From: Oscillospiraceae bacterium
GTDB lineage: Bacteria; Bacillota; Clostridia; Christensenellales; Aristaeellaceae
Length of the DNA stretch: 13,637 nt
Assembly: GCA_031266295.1 (NCBI GenBank)
Contig: JAISBH010000091.1
Coordinates: 1-13,637 of the forward strand
Direction: 5' to 3'
The first letter of the stretch is position 1, and each line of letters opens with the position of its first letter. This document shows, one piece after another, positions 1-7,521 of this stretch. A program made the translations under genes and the position numbers. The notes under the pieces are model-generated. The model did no database searches. It saw only the letters and a list, made by a program, of their open reading frames with translations, and was not told where the DNA came from.

Positions 1-2
1 CG

Positions 3-500
3 CTGGTATCGGGCGAGATCGCTGAGGATCTGGCGATGTACTGCACCGTCAGCGAGCAGCAGCCTACCTTGTGCGCGCTGGGCGTCAGGATCGGCGCAAT
101 TGATTTAAGCAGCGGCAAAGATGGCGAAGACGTCGTCGCGGCGGGCGGTATCATGATTCAGCCGCTGCCGGGGTGCCCGGAGGCGCTGCTGGCCGAACTG
201 GAATTGCGGCAGGAATTGTTCGCGGATATCAGCGCGGCTATCGAGTCCGAGAGCCTCGAGTCGCTGGCCTTTGGTTTCTTCAATGGGTTGGAGCCGGAGA
301 TACTGCGGGAGGAGCCGCTCGAATATCATTGCGATTGTGGCCGCGCTCGGATGGAGAAGGCGTTGATAGCGATGGGCCGCAACGAACTGACGTCGATGAT
401 CGATGAGCAGGACGGCGCGGAACTCACTTGCCACTTCTGCCGGAGCGCTTACGAGTTCAGCGCAGATCAGCTGCGGACGTTGCTCGCGCTGTCCAAGTAA
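3..500 (+). CDS. hslO: Hsp33 redox-regulated chaperonin, C-terminal part (gene cut by window edge)
   Basis: Hsp33 is a cytosolic holdase chaperone switched on by oxidation of four zinc-binding cysteines. The open frame runs in from the left edge; its first visible residues (LVSGEIAEDL, then VSEQ) match the conserved core of the family, so the N-terminal half lies outside the window. The ATG at 36 is internal and not the start. A GGIMIQPLPG stretch fits the family's conserved 'GG-x-x-Q-x-LPG' region. The zinc switch is complete: CxC encoded at 330-338 and CxxC at 429-440, about 30 residues apart as expected. The TAA stop is at 498-500. The next gene in the same direction starts 52 bp downstream, so co-transcription is likely. 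Family assignment is secure; only the missing N-terminus limits the entry. Confidence 0.93.
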   Translation: MVSGEIAEDLAMYCTVSEQQPTLCALGVRIGAIDLSSGKDGEDVVAAGGIMIQPLPGCPEALLAELELRQELFADISAAIESESLESLAFGFFNGLEPEILREEPLEYHCDCGRARMEKALIAMGRNELTSMIDEQDGAELTCHFCRSAYEFSADQLRTLLALSK

Positions 501-552
501 TGATGATCGGCGTTGTGGGTTGGAAAATTCTGATGAAAGCGCAGGACTTGAC

Positions 553-2544
553 ATGTCGGAGCTGAAGCAGGACTGGGGCCAGGTATTGCCATTCGCACGC
601 AGCGCGAAAGAGCTGCACGCCCGCGCGCTGACCCAGCGAAAGGGCAAGCAGTGGATGGAGGCCGCCGAACTGCTGCGCCGCGCCTCGGAGCAGGAGCCAC
701 GAAACGAACAGGTGCTGATCGATCTGGCGCAGACATACGCGCAGATCGGATGCAACGCCTTGGCCAACCGCGTCCTTTTGCGCGTATTGCACGACAACTC
801 CGAACGCAAGGATCTGCTCTACGATATGGGGGTCAACTTCTTCTCGATGCAGTCGTGGCCGCAAGCGCACGATTGCCTAAGCCTGTATATCCGTAGCTGC
901 CCGACGGGTAAATCCCGCCGCGAGGCTAACGATTTGATCCTCTACCTCTACATGCAGCAAAACTCGCGCGTCGAGCGGCGCATACAGCGCGCGACCTCCG
1001 CATACGCCGACGGCAAGCACGCGCTGGCCTCGCGGCTAATGAAGCGCACGTTCGCCGTGTCGCCTCTGAACGGAGACGCGCACGCCGTCGCCGCGTTCCT
1101 GCAGCTGTCCGACGGCGACGCCAAGGCTGCGCTGAACCTCGCGCGCCAGGCGTATAAACTGGATCACCGCAACACCCGTGCGTTGTGTGCGATGGTGGTC
1201 TCACTGTCGCAGCTGAACAGCCGCTCCGCCGCGATCAAGTTCCTGCAGCGAGCGGTCAGCGAGGCTGAATCAGAGGCGGAGCGCATAATGGTCGTGCATA
1301 CGGCCTGCGAGATCGAGGCGTACACCCAAGCGTTGTCCGTGCTGCAGACCCTCACCAACGAACAGCCGCTTGAGCCGACACTCACCCACCTGCTGGCCGT
1401 GTGCTACTGCCACGCGGGTCGTGAGAAGGACGCGCTGCCACTATGGGCGCGGCTGCGCCGGATCGATCCGGAAGATACGATAGCGGATTATTGCTTTGAA
1501 TCGCTGCGCGATTCGCTCGCTCGCCAGGAAGAGTTCCGCCCGTCCCACATCCGCGCCGTGCCGATGGATGAGACGCTGCGCAGGCTGGGCCGCATACGCG
1601 AGCTGGCTGACGGCGACGTTGAGACGCTGCAGAACGTATGGCGGGAACGCGAGGAGATCCGCCGCCTGGTATCGTGGGGCCTGAATCAGCAGGAACCGCG
1701 CATCCGCTCCGTCATGCTGGGATTGCTGCGCGTCGCGGGCGACGATCACGCCCGCTGGATGCTGCGCGAGGCGCTGATATCAATCGAGCATCCGGACTCA
1801 ATCAAGCAATCTTACCTGGAAGCGCTGTATGAAATGGGCGATCCTGGCCCACATTATGTAACGAACAGCCAAGGATTCTCCGTCACGCTCGTGCAGGCCG
1901 CTGAGAACGCCCCTCTGTCCAGCCCGGATGAGTGGATGCTCAAGAAGCTGGCCGTAAGGCTGCGTCTCGAGTTTGGCGACGTGTCCGATACCTTGGAGGC
2001 GGTCTGGCAGCGGCTGCTGCGCGAGGAAGGCGAGATCGCGGACACGGATAGCTGGATCAGCGCGCTGGAATGGGTGTTCCGTGAGCGTATGGGCCGGAAG
2101 GAATCCCCTGCCGAACGGCGAGTGATGCGCCGCGTTCGCCGCCTGAAGATCATATGGGATCAGATGGATCGCGAGTCGCTGGGCGAGCCGCCGGACGGCG
2201 AAGGCGTTAAGCCCGCCGCTCAGGCGGAAGGCGTGCGTCCGTTGGACGCATGGCCCGCGCTGGAAGGTTACCTCGACGGCCAGGAGGCGTGCAGGGTATC
2301 GCCCGAACCGTCAAAGCCTGAGTCAAAAAAGAAAACGCCGCCTAACGCGCCGCCGAAAACCACGTCGAAATCGCAGTCGAGCGCGTCCTCGAAAAAGAAA
2401 ACGCCGCCGGAAGCGGACGAAGCCAAAAAGCTCGACCTGCCGCCGATGGCAACCATGCCGACGATTCCTGTCGAACCGCAGACGCCGCGCAAGCGTAAAC
2501 CGCGCGCCGCGCCCACGTCGCCGACGGGTCCGGGCAAGGAGTAG
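553..2544 (+). CDS. TPR-repeat protein with basic Pro/Lys-rich C-terminal tail
   Basis: A 663-residue protein with no signal peptide or membrane segment, so probably cytosolic. Residues about 15-120 and 150-330 are helical TPR-like repeats, seen as pairs of amphipathic helices with the usual Ala/Gly/Leu spacing (for example EAAELLRRASEQEP and DALPLWARLRRIDP). The middle (about 340-560) is helical but not recognised. From about residue 587 the chain becomes low-complexity and basic, with the heptad SKKKTPP twice (encoded at 2323-2343 and 2389-2409). The open frame extends upstream to 403 inside hslO, but the ATG at 553 is preferred: AGGA lies 6 nt upstream and the protein-like sequence begins there. 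The stop is TAG. The next gene starts 13 bp later. TPR proteins act as protein-protein scaffolds; the partner here is unknown. The position between hslO and hemW gives no clear functional hint. Confidence 0.85.
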   Translation: MSELKQDWGQVLPFARSAKELHARALTQRKGKQWMEAAELLRRASEQEPRNEQVLIDLAQTYAQIGCNALANRVLLRVLHDNSERKDLLYDMGVNFFSMQSWPQAHDCLSLYIRSCPTGKSRREANDLILYLYMQQNSRVERRIQRATSAYADGKHALASRLMKRTFAVSPLNGDAHAVAAFLQLSDGDAKAALNLARQAYKLDHRNTRALCAMVVSLSQLNSRSAAIKFLQRAVSEAESEAERIMVVHTACEIEAYTQALSVLQTLTNEQPLEPTLTHLLAVCYCHAGREKDALPLWARLRRIDPEDTIADYCFESLRDSLARQEEFRPSHIRAVPMDETLRRLGRIRELADGDVETLQNVWREREEIRRLVSWGLNQQEPRIRSVMLGLLRVAGDDHARWMLREALISIEHPDSIKQSYLEALYEMGDPGPHYVTNSQGFSVTLVQAAENAPLSSPDEWMLKKLAVRLRLEFGDVSDTLEAVWQRLLREEGEIADTDSWISALEWVFRERMGRKESPAERRVMRRVRRLKIIWDQMDRESLGEPPDGEGVKPAAQAEGVRPLDAWPALEGYLDGQEACRVSPEPSKPESKKKTPPNAPPKTTSKSQSSASSKKKTPPEADEAKKLDLPPMATMPTIPVEPQTPRKRKPRAAPTSPTGPGKE

Positions 2545-2557
2545 CAGGAGAATTCGT

Positions 2558-3481
2558 ATGATCGAACCTAATGATGTTCACGCGGAAGGGCCGGAAGCAG
2601 CCTTCGCCGACGCTCGCCCATGTCCCGATTTTGACCGCGAGTTTGAGAGATTCACCCACGCCTGGCTGCGCAAGTACGCGTCCAAGTATAACGGCGACCT
2701 CGCGCGGATGGAAGCCCGCATTCCCGACCTGTATGTTCGCTGGCTGAATACACCCGCCCCTTGGCTGAGCGGACAAACGCCGGGGCTGTATTTTGCGGGA
2801 TGCTCCGACCCGGCGGCGCTACTGGATTGGGCGGCGGATTACGCGCGAATCGACGTCGCGCTGCCCGCGCCGATGATGGACAGGCTGATCTCCATGCCCG
2901 GCGTGGAGGATGCGTTAATGCGCGCGCTCACCGACGTAACGACGCCTTACACCCTGCGGCTCACGATCGTGTCGATGCTCTCCGACCTGAAGTCGGTCAA
3001 GCCGCTGATGCTGTATATCAAATGGATCACCCACCGCGCGTCGCTGCTGGATCACGGGGAACGCGTCCGCCGCGAAGACGACCTGGCCGAGATATGCGCC
3101 GAGGCCTTGACACGGATGGGCGCGATCATCGTGGAACCCATACTCGCGGCGGTGTCGGAAGCGAATGTCGCGGGACAGGAAACGTTCCTGGATATACTAT
3201 GCAACTTCCCCGGCGACGAACGGATCGTTGAGCTGGGGTTGAGTCTGTTCGAGCGCAAACACGGCTCGACCGCGCTGATCGCGGCGTACCTGGGCAAGCT
3301 GGGCGATCCAAGAGCGCTGCCGTCGCTGGAACGCGCGTTGAACAGCGGGTGGTTATCGTACTTGGACTATATAGAGGTGCGCAACGCGGTTGAGGCGTTG
3401 GGCGGCGACGCGCCGTCGCTGGAGCCGGACTTCGCGGGCGATCCCGGTTACGAGTCGTTAAAGATGCTGGACGTGAAATGA
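2558..3481 (+). CDS. HEAT-repeat-like helical protein of unknown function
   Basis: A 307-residue protein without signal peptide or membrane segments. The second half carries HEAT/PBS-lyase-type repeats, clearest near residues 230-285, where AAYLGKLGDPRALPSLERAL is followed about 25 residues later by EVRNAVEALGG; the 'LG-D-ALP-L-AL' pattern is diagnostic of that class. Earlier helices (about 110-220) look like more diverged copies. The N-terminal 100 residues are not recognised. AGGAG sits 7 nt before the ATG. The gene follows the TPR gene by 13 bp, and its TGA overlaps the hemW ATG in an ATGA, so the three are almost certainly translated from one message. Both upstream proteins are alpha-solenoids, which suggests they may form a scaffold pair; that is inference. 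No catalytic motif is visible. Confidence 0.82.
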   Translation: MIEPNDVHAEGPEAAFADARPCPDFDREFERFTHAWLRKYASKYNGDLARMEARIPDLYVRWLNTPAPWLSGQTPGLYFAGCSDPAALLDWAADYARIDVALPAPMMDRLISMPGVEDALMRALTDVTTPYTLRLTIVSMLSDLKSVKPLMLYIKWITHRASLLDHGERVRREDDLAEICAEALTRMGAIIVEPILAAVSEANVAGQETFLDILCNFPGDERIVELGLSLFERKHGSTALIAAYLGKLGDPRALPSLERALNSGWLSYLDYIEVRNAVEALGGDAPSLEPDFAGDPGYESLKMLDVK

Positions 3482-4641
3482 GCGTGCATGGCCCACGCGA
3501 GATTTTTCGAACAGGCCCTAACGCCGAGGAGCGGATAGGCGTTTATATCCATATACCGTTCTGCGTGCGGAAGTGCGCTTACTGCGACTTTTATTCGCTG
3601 CCGTCCGACGATGTGCCGAAGCGGTTTGTCGACGCGCTGATCCGCGAGATAGGCATGGCCGCCGAACGATTCGGACGGGCGAACGTTTCGACGATATATC
3701 TAGGAGGCGGCACGCCTTCGCTGCTGAAACCGGAGGATCTGGACGCTATCATCCGCGCGGTTCGCGGCGGTTTCGATGTGGACGGTGATTGCGAACTGAC
3801 GCTTGAGGCGAACCCGGGAACGATCGATGCGGACAAATTGACCGCATACAGCCGCGCGGGCGTTAATCGATTATCGATCGGCGCGCAGGCGTCTCAGGAT
3901 CGCTTGCTTGCGCTATTGGGAAGGATTCATCGCTGGGACGATGTGACGCGAGCGGCGCAGGACGCGAGGCTCGCGGGTATTGACAATCTGTCGGTCGACC
4001 TTATCTACGCCATTCCCACCCAAACCCCGAACGACTGGCGGGGCTCGCTGAACGGAATCGTCGACTTGGACGCGCGGCATGTCTCCTGCTATGAACTGAC
4101 GCTCGAACCCGGCACCGTCATGTATAACATATATAAATCAATAGACGAATCCATAGCCCTTGACATGCAGTGCGACACGCTGCGAATACTCGGCGGCGCG
4201 GGTATATCCCGCTATGAGATATCCAACTACGCCAAGCCTGGCAGCTCCTCGCGGCACAATGAGGGTTATTGGCTGCGCCGTCCATACCTGGGGTTCGGGC
4301 CAGGCGCGCACAGCTTATGGGACGCCGAACGCTTTGCCAATCCCTCGAGCCTGGACGACTGGCTGGGCAAGATTGAATCCGGAGAGGCGGCGTGGTCGAT
4401 CACGGAGACGCTGACGCGATCCGACGCGGCCTTCGAGACGATGATGCTAGGATTGAGGATGGTCAAGGGTGTGTCGCTGCCGTTATTTCATAGCGAGTAT
4501 GGCGCGACGCCGTTCTCGTTGTGGGGCGGCGCGTTGGAGGAGATGCGCCGCGTCGGCTGGATGGACTGGGACTCGGAACGGATATGGCTGACGCCGTTCG
4601 GGTTAGACGTACATAACGCGGTGTGTGGAATGCTGTTATAA
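3478..4641 (+). CDS. hemW: HemW-type radical SAM protein (heme chaperone, HemN-like)
   Basis: A 387-residue radical SAM protein. The 4Fe-4S/SAM motif is CVRKCAYCDF at residues 29-38 (CxxxCxxC, followed by DF and lacking the fourth Cys seen in true HemN). The SAM-binding GGGTP is at 76-80, and the C-terminal HemN/HemW-specific signature HNxxYW begins at His260, followed by GFGPGAHS. The length matches HemW (about 375-390). HemW is thought to be a heme-binding chaperone that delivers heme, not a coproporphyrinogen oxidase, and many genomes annotate it as oxygen-independent coproporphyrinogen III oxidase. The ATG overlaps the stop of the HEAT gene by 4 bp, so it is translationally coupled; no strong ribosome-binding site of its own is seen. 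This leaves about 20 residues before the usual YIHIPFC start, slightly longer than typical. Confidence 0.93.
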   Translation: MSVHGPREIFRTGPNAEERIGVYIHIPFCVRKCAYCDFYSLPSDDVPKRFVDALIREIGMAAERFGRANVSTIYLGGGTPSLLKPEDLDAIIRAVRGGFDVDGDCELTLEANPGTIDADKLTAYSRAGVNRLSIGAQASQDRLLALLGRIHRWDDVTRAAQDARLAGIDNLSVDLIYAIPTQTPNDWRGSLNGIVDLDARHVSCYELTLEPGTVMYNIYKSIDESIALDMQCDTLRILGGAGISRYEISNYAKPGSSSRHNEGYWLRRPYLGFGPGAHSLWDAERFANPSSLDDWLGKIESGEAAWSITETLTRSDAAFETMMLGLRMVKGVSLPLFHSEYGATPFSLWGGALEEMRRVGWMDWDSERIWLTPFGLDVHNAVCGMLL

Positions 4642-4776
4642 TTTGGCTTTTGGACGACGATGGCGCGGTTCAAGGGGGATTATAAAAGGTTAGAGAAAAT
4701 TAAGGAAAATATTAAAGAAAGATGACTGAATGCGGCGGCTTCGTCCGCAAAGTGATGAATCGCCGCGATACACAAA

Positions 4777-4802
4777 CCGCCGCCTCTTCAGAGAGACGGC
4801 GG
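4777..4802 (-). terminator. Hairpin terminator of the HAD phosphatase gene
   Basis: Bases 4777-4787 pair with 4792-4802 (six GC-rich pairs, one C/A mismatch, then CTCT/AGAG around a TCAG loop). On the - strand the stem is followed by a short T-rich run (GGTTTGTG). It lies 19 bp past the stop codon of the - strand gene at 4821. The T-tract is weak, so it may also act only as an RNA 3' stabiliser. On the + strand no T-tract follows, so it is a poor terminator for hemW. Confidence 0.6.
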
Positions 4803-4820
4803 CGGATGAGCGCTGCCGAT

Positions 4821-5669
4821 CTATGCAGAAATCGACGGCTTGGCGTAGTCATCGATTAATATAAACCGCTCTATGCCCTTGGCCACGCCGTTGTGGGTGC
4901 TGGAATCGGTGGTGTAACGCGCGGCGCTGCGCGCAGCGTCTGCGGCGTTGCCCATCGCCACCCCATAACCCACGGCGGCGAGCATCGACGCGTCGTTATC
5001 ATTATCACCAAAGGCCATCACCTGATCCAGTCGAATGCCCAGACGCTCCGCGAGCTTGCGCACCGCGTATCCTTTATGTATGCCGACTGGCATAACCTCT
5101 ATATTAGTGAACCATGAACTGGTTACATCTATTCCAGGGATCATTGACAGTTTTTTGCGCAGAGGGCGCAAGCGTTCCGGGTGATCCAGCTCGGAATAGA
5201 CCATCTTGTGCGCGCCGGACGCGGCCATCTCGTACATCGCCTCTCGAGTCCCGTCGTTTGTATCAATCCCGCCGCGCGGCGACCCACGCAGCATCCGCCG
5301 GAATTGAGGGGTTCTGTATGTCAGCACAGTCTCGCCCTGATACATGACCAGCTCACCCGTCTGATTGAGCAGCGCGTCCAGGCACGCCTTCGCCGCCGAG
5401 GGTGACATACGGTGATCCTCCAGGACGTCGCCGTCCGGCCTGTCCAGCACATACGCGCCGTTCAGTGCGAGTATCGCGCAGTCTTCCAACCCGGCGTTCA
5501 AAGCTATGTCGCTGATGAACCTCGCGTCGCGGCCCGAACATATCGCCATCGAGATTCCCCGGTCATATACCGCCTGCAGCGCGCGTAAATCCTCCTCCGA
5601 AAAGGCGTCCCCATCTGCGATGAGGGTTCCGTCCAGATCGGTGACAAGCAAGCGAATGTCGTATCTCAA
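4821..5669 (-). CDS. Cof-type HAD-IIB family sugar-phosphate phosphatase
   Basis: A 282-residue cytosolic phosphatase of the HAD superfamily, Cof/IIB subgroup, which dephosphorylates small sugar or nucleotide phosphates; the substrate cannot be read from sequence. Motif I is DLDGT at residues 11-15 (nucleophile Asp11, acid/base Asp13). Motif II is Ser45 in SGR, motif III is Lys199, and motif IV is GDNDND at 221-226, giving a complete Mg2+-dependent active site. The cap domain spans about residues 85-190. The length is typical for the family (about 260-290). The start is a TTG at 5667-5669, preceded by AAGGAG with a 10-nt spacer; no nearer ATG fits the conserved N-terminus. The gene is convergent with hemW and carries its own promoter and terminator, so it is a single-gene unit. 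The stop is TAG. Confidence 0.92.
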   Translation of the reverse strand: MRYDIRLLVTDLDGTLIADGDAFSEEDLRALQAVYDRGISMAICSGRDARFISDIALNAGLEDCAILALNGAYVLDRPDGDVLEDHRMSPSAAKACLDALLNQTGELVMYQGETVLTYRTPQFRRMLRGSPRGGIDTNDGTREAMYEMAASGAHKMVYSELDHPERLRPLRKKLSMIPGIDVTSSWFTNIEVMPVGIHKGYAVRKLAERLGIRLDQVMAFGDNDNDASMLAAVGYGVAMGNAADAARSAARYTTDSSTHNGVAKGIERFILIDDYAKPSISA

Positions 5670-5750
5670 CGGACTCTCACTCCTTGGGCGCTGTTTCTAA
5701 CGGCGTCATATGTAGTTCTATAGCGTCGCTTACACCTTTAGCCCCACTAA

Positions 5751-5779
5751 ATTATAAATCACTATGCCCAAAAGATCAA
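5751..5779 (-). promoter_or_regulatory. Sigma-70-type promoter for the HAD phosphatase gene
   Basis: Read on the - strand: TTGATC at 5774-5779, a 17-bp spacer, then a perfect TATAAT at 5751-5756. This is the best consensus promoter in the window and lies in an AT-rich stretch. The predicted transcript start near 5744 leaves a leader of about 75 nt before the TTG start codon. Confidence 0.72.
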
Positions 5780-6021
5780 CCGGATATTTACAAAATTATA
5801 TGACAATTATGTGATCAAAAATTGTGAATTCGGTTAGAAAACCAGAATATGGTTCTCCTATATGCGCGGGCGATGTATCTTTATGTCGGGTTTTGTTGGA
5901 CGGTTGTTAGTCGTAGTTTTTGTTTTTGACTTGAGGGTTATGGTTGCGCGGCGTGATCATCGGCTGTTCGCTGCGGCGGGACGCTGTTCGATCTGCGAAC
6001 CGAATGCGCTTTAAATTACTG
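5780..6021. other. Gene-free AT-rich spacer
   Basis: No credible coding frame or RNA gene. It is markedly AT-rich from about 5780 to 5860 and T-rich around 5885-5935, then shifts to GC-rich sequence. A loose inverted repeat ACAATT / AATTGT near 5810-5830 is the only structure noted. Together with the repeat block to its right, it forms a stretch of about 870 bp without a gene. Confidence 0.6.
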
Positions 6022-6082
6022 GCGCCCCGCCACTATGACGTAAGTTGTCAACTTCTTTATGGCATTATCACTGGCGGGGCGC
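6022..6082. repeat. ~60-bp palindromic repeat, left outer end of the repeat block
   Basis: GCGCCCCGCC at 6022-6031 pairs perfectly with GGCGGGGCGC at 6073-6082 around a 41-nt centre. The same element, reverse-complemented, is at 13503-13561. The 9-bp ends are identical, and the centre shares CACTATG, CGTAAGTTG and GCATTATCACT with substitutions elsewhere. It marks the outer boundary of both repeat blocks, as a terminal inverted repeat or MITE-like end would. No transposase is present. Confidence 0.8.
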
Positions 6083-6094
6083 TTCGTGGTTCTT

Positions 6095-6163
6095 CGTTCC
6101 AAACCCGGGGGAGGTCGGGAGGGGGACGTGCGTCCCCTTCCCGAAGGCGCGGTTGCGCCGCCG
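6095..6163. repeat. Hairpin repeat module M1, copy 1
   Basis: A GC-rich module starting CGTTCC, with the core GGGGGAGGTCGGGAGGGGGA, then two hairpins: GGGGAC-GTGC-GTCCCC, and GGCGC-GGTT-GCGCC. It recurs as a direct repeat at 6443-6510 and inverted at 13191-13283. It is non-coding, and stem bases covary between copies 1 and 2. Confidence 0.75.
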
Positions 6164-6231
6164 CCCCCCTTCCCCCCAAAGGGGGGGGTGAAACGGGGGT
6201 TTCGGGACTCTGTCCCGGACCCTGCGAAGGG

Positions 6232-6343
6232 CTATCCGCCCTTTCGAATCCTGACCAGGCTTCGCCTGGACCATCGTGATACACGTTCTACCGGCTTCGG
6301 ATCGCCTGTTGTACCTGGATAGTCTGTTCCGTAGCGCAACCGG
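6232..6343 (-). repeat. Repeat module M4, copy A (112 bp)
   Basis: This 112-bp module is the reverse complement of 13079-13190 and 13298-13409, with scattered substitutions and no indels. It contains an invariant hairpin CCAGGC-GAA-GCCTGG and the flank CGAAAGGGCGGATAG. Upstream of it (6203-6217) lies another conserved hairpin, CGGGAC-TCT-GTCCCG, also present beside copy C at 13424-13438. An open frame runs through the module, but the copies differ mostly at amino-acid-changing positions, so it is treated as non-coding. Confidence 0.8.
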
Positions 6344-6437
6344 CTCTCCCGTTGCTTGCAAACCATATTGTAATCGACAACCCTCATCGCCCCCCTAGGG
6401 GGAGATGTCGCCGCAGCGACAGAGGGGGTTCCCCCGC
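6344..6437 (-). repeat. Repeat module M5, left copy
   Basis: It carries the 12-bp palindrome CCCCCTAGGGGG at 6391-6402 and the hairpin GTCGC-CGCA-GCGAC at 6407-6420, then AGAGGGGGTTCCCCC. The inverted partner is at about 12991-13078 beside M4 copy B, so M5+M4 travels as one unit. Repeats of this style (GTCGC hairpin next to CCCCCT/AGGGGG) are familiar between genes of gut Clostridia; that is general knowledge, not checked here. Confidence 0.75.
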
Positions 6438-6442
6438 TCCAC

Positions 6443-6510
6443 CGTTCCAAGCTCGGGGGAGGTCGGGAGGGGGATCGCAATCCCCTTCCCGAAGGCGCGG
6501 ATGCGCCGCG
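6443..6510. repeat. Hairpin repeat module M1, copy 2
   Basis: A direct repeat of 6095-6163. The first hairpin here is GGGGAT-CGCA-ATCCCC instead of GGGGAC-GTGC-GTCCCC: the closing pair changed from C-G to T-A on both sides. The second hairpin, GGCGC-GGAT-GCGCC, keeps its stem and changes only in the loop. Confidence 0.75.
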
Positions 6511-6542
6511 TCGCCGCAGCGACAGAGGGGGTTCCCCCCCCC
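6510..6542. repeat. Partial second copy of the M5 end, abutting degV
   Basis: It repeats the GTCGC-CGCA-GCGAC hairpin and the AGAGGGGGTTCCCCC tail seen at 6407-6437, ending in a run of nine C at 6534-6542. It stops one base short of the degV stop codon (6544-6546), so the repeat forms the 3' untranslated region of degV. On the - strand the G-run/AA/C-run could fold into a hairpin just past the stop, but no T-tract follows. Confidence 0.7.
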
Positions 6543-6543
6543 G

Positions 6544-7377
6544 CTAGAACGCCATAACAATCCCCTTTTCGTCAGCGTACAGCGAGCTTAACCCGCCGGT
6601 GGGTATAACATACACCTGCTTGAACTGGAACGCTCGCTTTACTTCTTCGCGCAGCCGTTCCGCGAATTCCGGGTTGTTACAGTGGGAGATCACCATGTTT
6701 TCATCGGCGGTATTCTTGCCGCTCCGCTCGATCAGCGACAGCAGCTGACGGATTGTGCCGTGACCGCGCCGCGCTCTTTCAAACAGCGCGATCCCGCCCT
6801 CTCCGTCCGCGCCCATGATCAGCTTGATGTTGAGTATGTGGATCAGACTGCCGGCGATCCTGTTCAGCCGCCCGTTCTTCTGCAGATTGTCATAGTTCTC
6901 CAGCACGAAGTATGTCTTCATGCTGTCGATGAATGACTGCACGGCCTTTATAATCCGCGCCTTGGGCCATTCCTGCGCGATCAGCTCGTGCAGTTTAAGC
7001 GCTATCAGCGTCTCTCCGGCGCAGGCGCTCTTGGAATCGAACACGTGGGCTTCGCGGCCGCATACCTCCCGCGCCTGCTCGCTGCCCAGCACCGCACTGC
7101 TGTACGACGCTGACAGCTTGCTTGACAGTGTGACTACATATTCCGCCAGCGAATCCTGTATAGCCTTCTGGAATAGGCGCGGCGGCGGCGCTGCCGAGTG
7201 AATCTTTTTCTTGCACGCCTTCATCGCGCGCATAAACATCTGGAGATCCAGCGACTCGTCGTCCACATACTCGTCCTCGCCCAGCAGCATCGTTAGCGGT
7301 ACGGATATGGCGTGAATGTCCCGCCTCATTTCATCCGGCAGGTCGCAGCAGCTGTCCGCGATGATCCCATGTCCCAT
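6544..7377 (-). CDS. DegV-family fatty-acid-binding protein
   Basis: A 277-residue cytosolic protein of the DegV family. These proteins bind a long-chain fatty acid, and some (FakB) present it to the kinase FakA for phospholipid synthesis; no fakA is in the window. Visible family signatures are IIADSCCDLP at the N-terminus, SAAPPP from Ser61 (the ligand carboxylate loop, usually TSxPS), LSSKLSASYSSA at 84-95 (usually LSGTY in the middle), DSKSACAGE near 114-122, and NYDNLQKNGRLNR near 151-163. The ATG at 7375-7377 is chosen because GGAGG lies 8 nt upstream; a TTG 15 bp further out overlaps that ribosome-binding site and is unlikely. The stop is TAG, next to a repeat block. The gene is divergent from the beta-helix genes. 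The altered binding-loop residues may mean a different ligand. Confidence 0.92.
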   Translation of the reverse strand: MGHGIIADSCCDLPDEMRRDIHAISVPLTMLLGEDEYVDDESLDLQMFMRAMKACKKKIHSAAPPPRLFQKAIQDSLAEYVVTLSSKLSASYSSAVLGSEQAREVCGREAHVFDSKSACAGETLIALKLHELIAQEWPKARIIKAVQSFIDSMKTYFVLENYDNLQKNGRLNRIAGSLIHILNIKLIMGADGEGGIALFERARRGHGTIRQLLSLIERSGKNTADENMVISHCNNPEFAERLREEVKRAFQFKQVYVIPTGGLSSLYADEKGIVMAF

Positions 7378-7412
7378 ATCGTTTTCCTCCAAGCCCTGAT
7401 AATTTCTCCAAG

Positions 7413-7432
7413 TTTAACACATCAATGTTAAA
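7413..7432. promoter_or_regulatory. Perfect inverted repeat upstream of degV, candidate operator
   Basis: TTTAACA-CATCAA-TGTTAAA, 7-bp arms with a 6-bp spacer, 36 bp upstream of the degV ATG in an AT-rich stretch between the divergent genes. The arms point opposite to a Rex box (TGTTAA...TTAACA), so no known regulator is assigned. A weak - strand promoter (TTGATG ... TATCAG) would overlap it, which would suit a repressor site. Confidence 0.4.
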
Positions 7433-7484
7433 TTTATGTGTCGCGCGCCTTAATTGATAAAGGCGGGAAGGTGAAAACTGTCAA

Positions 7485-7513
7485 TTGGTTCGTACACGTT
7501 AAAACAATACAAC
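7485..7513 (+). promoter_or_regulatory. Weak candidate promoter for the beta-helix genes
   Basis: TTGGTT at 7485-7490, a 17-bp spacer and TACAAC at 7508-7513. Each box is only a partial match to consensus, but spacing and position suit the operon starting at 7649, giving a leader of about 130 nt. The DNA switches from AT-rich to GC-rich just after it. Confidence 0.35.
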
Positions 7514-7521
7514 CCTCGCGC

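Noticed and set aside
403..552. Upstream extension of the TPR gene inside hslO
   Set aside because: The extension overlaps hslO, lacks protein-like character, and the ATG at 553 has its own ribosome-binding sequence.
4722..4859. A 45-codon + strand frame (starting MTECGGF) behind a purine-rich stretch
   Set aside because: It runs through the terminator hairpin and antisense to the end of the HAD gene; no conserved features are seen.
5985..6000. GTTCG-ATCTG-CGAAC inverted repeat as a possible LexA (SOS) box
   Set aside because: A Bacillota LexA box has the opposite arm order (CGAAC ... GTTCG), and no gene start lies nearby.
6022..6542. CRISPR array
   Set aside because: The repeats are long, unevenly spaced, of mixed type and orientation, with no regular unique spacers.
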